Below, piece by piece: positions 1-5,982 of a stretch of 9,023 bases of DNA. The DNA is taken from assembly GCA_964431495.1 (NCBI GenBank), contig CAYSJU010000043.1, positions 1 to 9,023 of the forward strand. The letters are read 5' to 3'. The stretch comes from CAYSJU01 sp964431495 (GTDB lineage Bacteria; Omnitrophota; Gorgyraeia; Tantalellales; Tantalellaceae). A program made the position numbers and the translations under genes. Below the pieces are notes generated by a model. That model did not search any database. It worked only from the letters and a program-made list of their open reading frames with translations, and was not told the origin of the DNA. The number at the start of each line of letters is the position of its first letter. Positions within the stretch are counted from its first letter, which is position 1.

Positions 1-10
1 GCGCATGACC

Positions 11-39
11 TTTACATTTAGAAATCTATATATTATAAT
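11..39 (+). promoter_or_regulatory. sigma70-type promoter upstream of the MEMO gene
   Basis: A TTTACA box at 11-16 (5 of 6 matches to TTGACA) is followed after exactly 17 bases by a perfect TATAAT at 34-39. Transcription would start near 46 and give a leader of about 28 bases before the ATG at 74. The surrounding 1-60 is AT-rich, as expected for a promoter and unlike the coding DNA that follows. It is the only hexamer pair of this quality that I found in a spacer. All genes downstream are co-directional, so it may drive a long operon. The activity is inferred from sequence only. Confidence 0.72.
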
Positions 40-73
40 ACTACTAATTATTATGCGGTAAGGGAGGCGCAAA

Positions 74-874
74 ATGGTAAGGAAACCGGTAGTAGCAGGC
101 CAGTTTTATGCGGGAGACAAAGGCCGGCTTGAAAAAGACCTTGATGATATGATACCGCAGCAAAAGGAAAAGATAAATGTGATAGGCGCAGTATCGCCTC
201 ATGCCGGTTACGTCTATTCCGGCGCGGTCGCCGGTCTGGTCTACGGGAGATTAAGCCCGGCAGACGTCTATATCATCCTGAGTCCCAATCATACCGGATA
301 CGGCGCCCGTTTCGCCCTCAGCGCGGAAAGTTGGAGCACTCCTTTGGGTGAGGTCCAGGTCGACGGAAAAATAGCCTCATCCCTTACGGACAAGACAAAA
401 CTCATAGAGGAAAACCGGGACGCCCATGCCTATGAACATTCGGTAGAGGTCCAGATCCCGTTCATACAGAGGGTATCGCCTCGGGCAAAGATCGTTCCCA
501 TGACCGTGCAGTCCGGAAGCCCCGCGGAATTAGAGGAAGTCGCCGGCGCAATCGCATCCTCGATCATGGAATCGGGTCAAAAGGCGACCATTATAGCCAG
601 CAGTGACATGACGCATTATGAATCACGCGATAGCGCGAGCAAAAAAGACCGCCTGGCTATCCAGAAGATACTCGATCTTGACCCTGAAGGACTTTTAAAT
701 GTCGTCAAAGAAATGGATATCTCCATGTGCGGGTGCATACCCGCGGCAATAATGCTGATGGCCTCCAAAAAACTGGGCGCTAAAAAGGCCGAGCTGGTCC
801 ATTACACAGACAGCGGTGATGTCACCGGAGACACTTTTCAGGTCGTCGGGTACGCCGGGATCATTGTGTTCTAG
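74..874 (+). CDS. MEMO1-family protein (AmmeMemoRadiSam system protein B)
   Basis: This 266-aa soluble protein spans the full length of the MEMO family. Visible family motifs are SPHAGYVYSG (residues 41-50), the NHTGYG segment (72-77), HAYEHSVEVQIPF in the middle, SSDMTHY, and MCGC (218-221). The fold is related to class III extradiol dioxygenases (LigB type). The metal-site residues known in human MEMO1 (two His and one Cys) correspond by motif to H43, H73 and probably C219, so the site looks intact. The biochemical role in bacteria is unsettled. In many genomes it sits beside an AMMECR1-domain protein and a radical SAM enzyme, and neither partner is visible here. The start is fixed by GGGAGG at 62-67, six bases before the ATG. 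It is the first gene behind the promoter at 11-39. Family assignment is firm; function is not. Confidence 0.93.
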   Translation: MVRKPVVAGQFYAGDKGRLEKDLDDMIPQQKEKINVIGAVSPHAGYVYSGAVAGLVYGRLSPADVYIILSPNHTGYGARFALSAESWSTPLGEVQVDGKIASSLTDKTKLIEENRDAHAYEHSVEVQIPFIQRVSPRAKIVPMTVQSGSPAELEEVAGAIASSIMESGQKATIIASSDMTHYESRDSASKKDRLAIQKILDLDPEGLLNVVKEMDISMCGCIPAAIMLMASKKLGAKKAELVHYTDSGDVTGDTFQVVGYAGIIVF

Positions 875-878
875 AAAA

Positions 879-947
879 TGCTGATAGCTGAGAAGGGATG
901 CTCGATACTCAATGCTCGTTAAGAAAAGCTGATAGCTGAAAGCTGAA
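879..947 (+). repeat. Degenerate 7-bp-period tandem repeats between the MEMO and patatin genes
   Basis: The spacer is largely built from heptamers. TGCTGAT and AGCTGAG occupy 879-892. ATGCTCG, ATACTCA and ATGCTCG occupy 898-918. AGCTGAT, AGCTGAA and AGCTGAA occupy 927-947. A 12-bp word (GCTGATAGCTGA) occurs exactly twice, at 880-891 and 928-939. The period of seven is not a multiple of three and the tract has no credible reading frame, so it is noncoding. It ends just before the ribosome binding site of the next gene. The periodicity is seen directly; the function is unknown. Confidence 0.8.
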
Positions 948-952
948 AAAAA

Positions 953-960
953 GAGGTGAG
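953..960 (+). promoter_or_regulatory. Ribosome binding site that decides the patatin start
   Basis: GAGGTGAG at 953-960 matches the anti-Shine-Dalgarno and lies four bases before ATG 965. The in-frame GTG at 956 falls inside this site and is therefore not the start. Confidence 0.7.
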
Positions 961-964
961 AAGA

Positions 965-1813
965 ATGGGATTATTCAATAACGGGTTATTCAAAAAACGG
1001 AAAATAGTCCTTGCCCTTGGCGGCGGGAGCGCAAGAGGGTTATCCAGTATAGGTGTCCTTAAGGTCCTGGAGCGGCATATCGGCCGCGAGAATCTGCCGT
1101 TCGACATGATAATCGGAACCAGTATCGGCAGTCTCATCGGCGCGGCCTACTGTGCTGGCAGACCTTTAAGTGAACTGGAAGAAAAAGCCAGTTGTTTCAA
1201 CTGGGGAACCCTGGTGGACCTTGGCTTGCATAAAACCGGGCTTATGAAAGGGGATAAACTGGAAAAGGCCATAATCACGATGGTGGATTCTATAGGATTT
1301 GAAGACCTCCGGATGCCCTTTGGCCTGACAACGACCAATCTGCTGTCAGGCCAAGAGCTTCTTCATACTTCCGGGGACCTGATCAAACTCATCAGGGCCA
1401 GCTGTTCCTGGCCCGGGTTCTTCACTTCGGTCGAGATCGACGGGCAGCTTCTCGCCGACGGTGGCCTGCGTAATTCCGTCCCCTCTAAAGCCGCCTATGA
1501 CTGCGGCGCTTCTTTCGTGGTCGCCGTTGACCCGGGTTTCGCGATATCAAACCAGAAGATAGACAATGTTTTCAAGGCGCTGGTCCAATCCATCCAGATC
1601 ATGGGAGAAGAACTTAACGCATACCAATCCAGCTCCGCTGATATCGCGATCAAGCCGGACCTTGGAGAGATCGGCCAGTTTGATTTTGACAAGTCCGCGC
1701 AGGTAATAAGACAGGGGGAAATCGCGGCGGAAAAATGCATCAAAGATCTGAAGAAGAGACTGTTCTTCGATATAAAAATGCGGAAATCAAAAAAATACTG
1801 GGCGCGGGATTAA
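965..1813 (+). CDS. Patatin-like phospholipase (RssA/YchK type)
   Basis: This 282-aa protein is a patatin-family serine hydrolase, expected to act as a phospholipase or lysophospholipase with a Ser-Asp dyad. The oxyanion-hole loop GGGSARG is at residues 19-25. The nucleophile elbow GTSIG is at 51-55 with Ser53, and the catalytic Asp is in the DGG motif at 165-167. There is no signal peptide or membrane segment, so it should be cytosolic or peripheral, like the short bacterial RssA/YchK proteins. The start is ATG 965, set by the preceding ribosome binding site; a GTG at 956 would add three residues. The stop lies one base before the DUF1844 gene, suggesting co-translation. Exact substrate cannot be read from sequence. 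Confidence 0.92.
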   Translation: MGLFNNGLFKKRKIVLALGGGSARGLSSIGVLKVLERHIGRENLPFDMIIGTSIGSLIGAAYCAGRPLSELEEKASCFNWGTLVDLGLHKTGLMKGDKLEKAIITMVDSIGFEDLRMPFGLTTTNLLSGQELLHTSGDLIKLIRASCSWPGFFTSVEIDGQLLADGGLRNSVPSKAAYDCGASFVVAVDPGFAISNQKIDNVFKALVQSIQIMGEELNAYQSSSADIAIKPDLGEIGQFDFDKSAQVIRQGEIAAEKCIKDLKKRLFFDIKMRKSKKYWARD

Positions 1814-1814
1814 A

Positions 1815-2099
1815 ATGGAGAAAAGACCAAAAGCGGATTTTAATATTCTTGTTTCAGGATTTTTCGCGGAAGGCATGATCGCCCTGGGGATGATGCAAAA
1901 CCCCTTAACAAAGAAAACCGAAAAAAATATGGATCATGCCTCCTATGTCATCGATATGCTGGAAATATTAAGGGAGAAAACCTCCGGTAATCTGAACAAG
2001 GAAGAATCCGACGGCATGGAACAGGGGATACATCAGCTGAGGATGATCTATATCGCGGAAATAAACAAACCTCCAGGCGAAAAGAAAGAAAACCGATAA
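1815..2099 (+). CDS. DUF1844 domain protein
   Basis: This 94-aa protein matches the pattern of the DUF1844 family. It starts with a hydrophobic helix (FNILVSGFFAEGMIALGMMQ, about residues 9-28) and continues with amphipathic helices containing LEILREKTSGNLNKEE (about 50-65) and a late LRMIYIAEIN segment. Proteins of this family are small, widespread and of unknown function. The N-terminal helix is too short and mixed to call a clear membrane span. It begins one base after the patatin stop with no strong ribosome binding site of its own, so it is probably translationally coupled. The C-terminal tail (PPGEKKENR) is charged and probably disordered. The family call rests on motif memory. Confidence 0.82.
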   Translation: MEKRPKADFNILVSGFFAEGMIALGMMQNPLTKKTEKNMDHASYVIDMLEILREKTSGNLNKEESDGMEQGIHQLRMIYIAEINKPPGEKKENR

Positions 2100-2113
2100 C
2101 AACCGGGGGATTA

Positions 2114-3079
2114 TTGAAAAGAAAACTTTTAATACTGCTCAGGATCATAGTAAGTTTCGGGTTGCTTGGCGGATTGTTCTGGATCATGAGGAAGGATGCC
2201 GGAAAGACCCTGACGATCATCACCTCCTGTGACCTGAAATACCTGTTAATCGCCCTGGGGATATTTATGTGCAATCAGGCCGTGCTGGCATACCGCATGA
2301 AGATAGTTTTTCACGGCGAGAACCTCGCTATTACTTTTCGCGAATCGTTCCAGCTGAACTTCATCGGGTATTTTTTCAATAATTTCCTTCCTACTGCCGT
2401 TGGCGGGGACCTGATCAAGGCCCATTGCGCGTCACAGACGAACGATAACCGGCTTGGGTCGTACGCCAGCGTGATGATGGACAGGATAATAGGACTTTAC
2501 TCGTTTTTGATCGTAGCGGCGATCGCGCTGATCGTGAACAGGGAAGGCTTTCAGATCGCCGCGGTAAGGTCCCTTGTCTTTATCTTCCTGGTACTCGGCA
2601 TCGCGATGTTCATAACCATAACCAACAAGCGGGTCGCCATTATGATGGAGCATTTCTTTTCCATGATAAAAATGGGCGGCCTGGGGGAAAAGCTTGATTC
2701 TCTGTACAAGATAGTGCGCGACTACAAGAACAGGATGGACGTTGTGGGCAAGTCTCTGTTGATCTCGCTTTTTTCTCAAACCATCTATTTCGTGACCATT
2801 TATATGTTCTTTCTGGCGCTTGGCACCAGAATAAACCTGGGAAATATTTTCCTGGCCATGCCCGTGGTCACTTTTGTCAGCATGATACCGTCGATCGGGG
2901 GGTTAGGCGTCAGGGAGGGCGCGATAGTCGCGTTCTTTTCGCCGCTGGCCGGAAGGGATACCGCCTTTGCGGTAAGTCTCCTTCTCCTGTTCGGGCTTTT
3001 CGTCGTAAGCTTTATCGGCGGGATTTTTTACCTTCACTGGAGTTTGAGCGTGAAGAGACGGAAAGAAAGGGAACGATGA
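2114..3079 (+). CDS. Flippase-like integral membrane protein (LPG synthase TM-domain family, YbhN/TIGR00374 type)
   Basis: This 321-aa protein is very hydrophobic, with roughly eight membrane segments. It carries the two conserved stretches of the lysylphosphatidylglycerol-synthase TM family: LNFIGYFFNNFLPTAVGGDL in the first third and PSIGGLGVREGA near residue 260. Only the membrane half is present. The cytosolic aminoacyl-transfer domain of true MprF is missing, so it should not make lysyl-PG. Relatives are proposed to move or flip polar lipids, and that role is inferred here. The start is a TTG at 2114 behind a GGGGGA tract at 2105-2110. The spacing is short (three bases), and there is no ATG before residue 25, which lies inside the first hydrophobic region. 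Its last codons overlap the next gene in an ATGA. Confidence 0.88.
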   Translation: MKRKLLILLRIIVSFGLLGGLFWIMRKDAGKTLTIITSCDLKYLLIALGIFMCNQAVLAYRMKIVFHGENLAITFRESFQLNFIGYFFNNFLPTAVGGDLIKAHCASQTNDNRLGSYASVMMDRIIGLYSFLIVAAIALIVNREGFQIAAVRSLVFIFLVLGIAMFITITNKRVAIMMEHFFSMIKMGGLGEKLDSLYKIVRDYKNRMDVVGKSLLISLFSQTIYFVTIYMFFLALGTRINLGNIFLAMPVVTFVSMIPSIGGLGVREGAIVAFFSPLAGRDTAFAVSLLLLFGLFVVSFIGGIFYLHWSLSVKRRKERER

Positions 3080-3252
3080 TACATAAGGAACTCTTGGAGA
3101 TCCTTGCATGCCCGGCATGCAAGGGAAAGGTGTCGTTGGACGGCGATAAGCTCGTCTGTGATAACTGCCACCGGCGATACCCGATAAGGAACGGCATACC
3201 CGTCATGCTTGTGGAAGAAGCGAAAACACCTAAAGGGGGTCAACATGATTAA
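3076..3252 (+). CDS. Trm112-like small zinc-ribbon protein
   Basis: This 58-aa gene fills the gap between the flippase-like gene and aroQ. It begins MIHKELLEILACPACKGKV, carries CPAC (residues 12-15) and CDNC (28-31) as the four likely zinc ligands, and ends the domain with RYPIRNGIPVML. This is the classic Trm112/YcaR pattern. In eukaryotes and archaea Trm112 is an activating partner of SAM methyltransferases; bacterial versions such as YcaR are poorly characterised. It overlaps the upstream stop by four bases (ATGA) and its own TAA lies eight bases inside aroQ, so it is embedded in a translationally coupled chain. An AGGG-rich tract at 3066-3071 serves as ribosome binding site. No partner methyltransferase is visible in the window. 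Confidence 0.9.
   Translation: MIHKELLEILACPACKGKVSLDGDKLVCDNCHRRYPIRNGIPVMLVEEAKTPKGGQHD
3232..3240 (+). promoter_or_regulatory. Ribosome binding site for aroQ
   Basis: AAAGGGGGT lies four bases before ATG 3245, inside the Trm112-like gene. It fixes the aroQ start and excludes the in-frame ATG at 3209. Confidence 0.7.
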
Positions 3253-3679
3253 AATACTTCTGATAAACGGGCCCAATCTGGATCTTCTGGGCAAACGGGA
3301 GAAGGAAATATACGGGAGCGACACCATAGATGACATCAACCGTGAGATAGAGCTCCTCGCAAAAGAGGAGAATGTTGAGTGCGAGTTCTTTCAATCCAGC
3401 CATGAAGGTGACATAGTCGACAAGATAGGGGGGTCGAAAGCGGATGGAATATTGATAAACCCCGCGGCATATACCCATACAAGCGTGGCGATACGTGACG
3501 CGTTGAGCGCGAAAGAAATCCCCGTGGTCGAGGTACACCTGTCTAATATATATGCCCGGGAGGAATTCCGGCATAAATCTCTTATAGCCCCGGTAGTGAC
3601 CGGCCAGATCAGCGGGTTTGGGAAGAGGAGCTACTTGCTCGGATTCAAAGCCATTCTGGAGACCATCCATGCGAAATGA
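3245..3679 (+). CDS. aroQ: Type II 3-dehydroquinate dehydratase
   Basis: This 144-aa enzyme dehydrates 3-dehydroquinate to 3-dehydroshikimate in the shikimate pathway and normally forms dodecamers in the cytosol. The family signature NGPNLDLLGKRE is at residues 8-19. The catalytic Tyr is Y23 in EIYG, the substrate-binding Asn N72 in NPAAYTH, the catalytic His H98 in VHLSN, and the binding Arg R109 in FRHKS. Length is normal for the family. The usual QSN in the 50-52 motif reads QSS here, a mild departure. The start overlaps the Trm112-like stop by eight bases. The stop lies 11 bases inside the next gene. In Bacillus subtilis the same enzyme precedes an M24 peptidase and efp. Confidence 0.96.
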   Translation: MIKILLINGPNLDLLGKREKEIYGSDTIDDINREIELLAKEENVECEFFQSSHEGDIVDKIGGSKADGILINPAAYTHTSVAIRDALSAKEIPVVEVHLSNIYAREEFRHKSLIAPVVTGQISGFGKRSYLLGFKAILETIHAK

Positions 3680-4733
3680 AGTATTTGTAAGAAACGGGCG
3701 TTTGAAGAGGGCCGGAAAGAAAACACTGGATTCGAGGCTTGACGCGCTGCTTATAAGCGACCGGTACGACATATTCTATCTTACCGGTTTCTTTTCAACG
3801 GGAAATATCCTACTTCTTCCCGTAAAGGGCCGGGCAGTCTATCTTGTGGACAGCATGAATGATGACCTGGCCCGAAAGATGCTGGAAGGCCTAGACCTGG
3901 ACATAGCCGCCGGTCCCGTAACCAGGGGGCTCATCAAGTGCATCCGGGACATGGGGATAAAACGACTGGGCATCGATGAAAATAATCTCCCTGCTTCGAT
4001 CTACAGGCGCCTTTCCGGTGCGGTAAGGAAGTTAAGAGCAATCTCCTCGCCCGGTATTATTGGGGACATGCGCGCTGTAAAAGAACGGCCCGAGATAGCC
4101 GCTATAAAAAAAGCGGCAAAGGAGACCATACGCATATGGAAGGAGATAAAGAAAAACATCTCTCCCCGCATATCCGAACAGGAGCTGGCAAACATGCTTG
4201 GTACCCGCATACGAAAGATGGGATATGATAGTTCTTTCCCTGCCATTGTCGCATTCGGTGAAAACAGCGCCTATCCTCACGCTATACCGTCACGCAGAAA
4301 GCTCCGCGGGGATGAACATGTGCTTGTGGATTTCGGGATACGCCTCAAAGGTTACTGTTCGGACTTGACAAGAACATGGGCTAAGGGTAGAATGAATCGC
4401 AAAATTAGGGAGCTCGAGAAAGCCGTAAACATCGTCCAGGACAGGACGATCAAAACGCTGAAACCCGGAACAGACATCGGTTCGGCGGTAAAAAAGGCGA
4501 ATAGATTCTTTGTTGATAATAACTTAGGGCAATATATCCGCCACGGGCTCGGCCATGGCATAGGCCTCAATGTTCATGAGATCCCGTTCCTGAGCGAGTC
4601 TTCCAGAAGAAGACTGAAAAAGGGAATGGTCGTGACGATCGAGCCGGGACTATACGTGCCTGGCGTCGGCGGGATCCGTAAAGAAGACATGGTTTTAATA
4701 ACCACGAAGGGATGTGAGGTGTTAACACGATGA
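3669..4733 (+). CDS. M24-family metallopeptidase (Xaa-Pro aminopeptidase/dipeptidase type)
   Basis: This 354-aa protein has the two-domain layout of the PepQ/YqhT group: a creatinase-like N-terminal domain (about residues 12-130) and a pita-bread catalytic domain (about 140-354). All five dinuclear metal ligands can be seen: D221 (VDFG), D232 (SDLTRT), H296 (GLGHGIG), E325 (IEPGLY) and E339 (IRKED). The second histidine of the family, H303 in NVHE, is also present. It is expected to remove N-terminal residues next to proline, or split Xaa-Pro dipeptides, in the cytosol; which one cannot be decided. The start at 3669 has GGAG at 3658-3661 and overlaps aroQ by 11 bases. An in-frame ATG at 3618 would extend into aroQ with non-conserved sequence. 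The stop overlaps the efp start (ATGA). Confidence 0.93.
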   Translation: MRNEVFVRNGRLKRAGKKTLDSRLDALLISDRYDIFYLTGFFSTGNILLLPVKGRAVYLVDSMNDDLARKMLEGLDLDIAAGPVTRGLIKCIRDMGIKRLGIDENNLPASIYRRLSGAVRKLRAISSPGIIGDMRAVKERPEIAAIKKAAKETIRIWKEIKKNISPRISEQELANMLGTRIRKMGYDSSFPAIVAFGENSAYPHAIPSRRKLRGDEHVLVDFGIRLKGYCSDLTRTWAKGRMNRKIRELEKAVNIVQDRTIKTLKPGTDIGSAVKKANRFFVDNNLGQYIRHGLGHGIGLNVHEIPFLSESSRRRLKKGMVVTIEPGLYVPGVGGIRKEDMVLITTKGCEVLTR

Positions 4734-5287
4734 TAACCGCAAAACAGCTAAAACCTGGGACGATCATCACCTACAACGGAGAGCTCCATGAAATCCTGGA
4801 GGCTCAGCATTACAAGCCGGGAAAAGGGGGGGCATTTGTCCGATCCAAACTGCGGAATCTCTCCACCAGCGCCATTATCTCAGAGACTTTAAGGCCCGAT
4901 GATACCTTTGAACCGGCCTATATCGAACAGAAACAGATGCAGTACCTGTATAATGACGACCTCGGATATTGTTTTATGGACGAGACCACATACGAGCAGT
5001 TACACATACCCGAGAAAACCATGGGTTCCGTGGTGGAATATCTGAAAGAAAACATGACCATCACGGCGAACATGCATAATGGCAAAATATTGACCGTAAC
5101 ACCGCCTATTCACGTGGTTCTTAAAATAGTCGATACCGAGCCGGGGTTCCGCGGGAATACCGTGAGCGGGGCCACAAAGCCGGCCACCCTTGAAACGGGC
5201 AAGGTCGTAAAAGTCCCCTTATTCGTGGAGAACGGGGAGAAAATAAAGGTCGATACCCGCACAGGAGAGTATATTGAGCGAGCGTAA
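4730..5287 (+). CDS. efp: Elongation factor P
   Basis: This 185-aa protein is a full-length EF-P with three beta-barrel domains. It rescues ribosomes stalled on polyproline stretches by binding between the P and E sites. The loop YKPGKGGAFVRSKLRNL starts at residue 28, and the lysine expected to carry the modification is K32. The C-terminal signature TVSGATKPATLETG is intact. The loop resembles the B. subtilis form (Lys32, reported to be 5-aminopentanolylated) more than E. coli (beta-lysyl-Lys34). No EpmA/EpmB or YmfI-like gene is in the window, so the modification is open. GAGGT at 4716-4720 lies nine bases before the ATG, which overlaps the upstream stop by four bases. Confidence 0.97.
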   Translation: MITAKQLKPGTIITYNGELHEILEAQHYKPGKGGAFVRSKLRNLSTSAIISETLRPDDTFEPAYIEQKQMQYLYNDDLGYCFMDETTYEQLHIPEKTMGSVVEYLKENMTITANMHNGKILTVTPPIHVVLKIVDTEPGFRGNTVSGATKPATLETGKVVKVPLFVENGEKIKVDTRTGEYIERA

Positions 5288-5294
5288 TTTAGGC

Positions 5295-5448
5295 TGTCAT
5301 TCCCGCCCCTGCTTTCGCGGGGATAAACTCCAGCGGGAAACCAAAATATCAAATAATCAGATTCCTGTTTTCCTGGCCATCCGTTAACGCTGAGGCCAGG
5401 GAACCTTGATATAGCCCAATACGCTAACACGGTTTCGCAGGAATGACA
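5295..5448. repeat. Inverted-repeat element between efp and accB (MITE- or REP-like)
   Basis: The spacer is bounded by TGTCATTCCCGC at 5295-5306 and GCAGGAATGACA at 5437-5448, which are inverted copies matching at 11 of 12 positions. Inside are further inverted pairs: TTCCCGC 5300-5306 with GCGGGAA 5333-5339; CCTGGCC 5372-5378 with GGCCAGG 5394-5400, whose 15-base loop contains the palindrome CGTTAACG at 5382-5389; and ATTCCTG 5361-5367 with CAGGAAT 5438-5444. There is no transposase and no coding frame. The TGTCATTCCCGC-type end resembles dispersed palindromic repeats seen in many diderm genomes. No obvious target-site duplication is visible. It could be a non-autonomous element or an mRNA structure between two operon halves. 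Confidence 0.7.
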
Positions 5449-5452
5449 TGAA

Positions 5453-5460
5453 GAGAGGGA
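5453..5460 (+). promoter_or_regulatory. Ribosome binding site for accB
   Basis: GAGAGGGA lies five bases before ATG 5466 and favours this start. The in-frame ATG at 5448 belongs to the end of the inverted-repeat element and has no good site in front of it. Confidence 0.65.
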
Positions 5461-5465
5461 ATATC

Positions 5466-5918
5466 ATGAATTTCAACACTAAAAAAATAAATGAACTTAT
5501 CGAACTTATGAACAACAATGACCTCAGCGAGATCGAGATCGAGCAGGAGGGGACAAAGATAAAGCTTATCAAAAAGCCGCAGGGCATTGTAGAGGAGCGG
5601 ATAGCGCATGCTCCCGCTCCTCAGGTGCAACCTCCCGTCCAGGGGACTGCTGAGAAGCCGGCCGAAGATGCGAAAAAGCTGATCGAGGTCAAGTCCCCGA
5701 TGGTGGGAACCTTTTACAGGGCGGCAGCGCCGGATGCCAGCTCTTATGTCCAGGTAGACGATGTGGTTCACAAAGGAGACGTCCTTTGCATCGTGGAAGC
5801 CATGAAGCTGATGAATGAAGTAAAATCAGAATTCGACGGGAAGATCGTCCAGATCCTGGCGGAGAACACCGAACCCATTGAATTCGGACAGACCATGTTC
5901 CTGATAGAACCGATTTAG
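5466..5918 (+). CDS. accB: Biotin carboxyl carrier protein of acetyl-CoA carboxylase
   Basis: This 150-aa protein has the usual AccB build. A short N-terminal helix region (KKINELIELMNNNDLSEIEI, about residues 6-25) is followed by a Pro/Ala-rich linker (about 47-66) and a biotinyl domain (about 73-150). The biotin-accepting lysine is K114 in EAMKLMNE. The AccB-type thumb is suggested by SPMVGTFYRAAAPDASSYV (77-95), an insertion absent from most other biotinyl domains. It carries CO2 from AccC to the carboxyltransferase to make malonyl-CoA for fatty acid synthesis. The carboxyltransferase subunits AccA and AccD are not in the window. An alternative start at 5448 would add six residues. Confidence 0.96.
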   Translation: MNFNTKKINELIELMNNNDLSEIEIEQEGTKIKLIKKPQGIVEERIAHAPAPQVQPPVQGTAEKPAEDAKKLIEVKSPMVGTFYRAAAPDASSYVQVDDVVHKGDVLCIVEAMKLMNEVKSEFDGKIVQILAENTEPIEFGQTMFLIEPI

Positions 5919-5927
5919 ACGCATGAG

Positions 5928-5948
5928 TCTCAGAGGTCGGAAGTCAGA
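5928..5948 (+). repeat. Short degenerate 7-bp repeat between accB and accC
   Basis: Three heptamers, TCTCAGA, GGTCGGA and AGTCAGA, follow each other at 5928-5948, with the shared pattern NGTCRGA best kept in the last two. They sit in the 64-base spacer just after the accB stop. The tract is short, so chance is possible, but the same seven-base period occurs at 879-947. Confidence 0.5.
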
Positions 5949-5982
5949 AAAAAACAAATATAGAAAGCCGAATAACGAAAAT

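Noticed and set aside
879..947. Heptamer tract as a CRISPR array or coding repeat
   Set aside because: Units are only 7 bp without spacers, and the period is not a multiple of three, so neither interpretation holds.
2114..3079. Full lysylphosphatidylglycerol synthase (MprF)
   Set aside because: At 321 residues only the membrane domain is present; the soluble aminoacyl-transfer domain is missing and the next gene is unrelated.
3230..3772. Minus-strand reading frame of 180 codons opposite aroQ
   Set aside because: It is fully antisense to a well-supported dehydroquinase plus the start of the peptidase, and has no motif or ribosome binding site.
5300..5339. Stem TTCCCGC/GCGGGAA as a rho-independent terminator after efp
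   Set aside because: No T-run follows the stem; the next bases are AAACC. It fits the inverted-repeat element better.
5406..5434. TTGATA at 5406-5411 as the -35 of an accB promoter
   Set aside because: No acceptable -10 hexamer occurs 16-18 bases downstream; the 17-base position reads ACGGTT.
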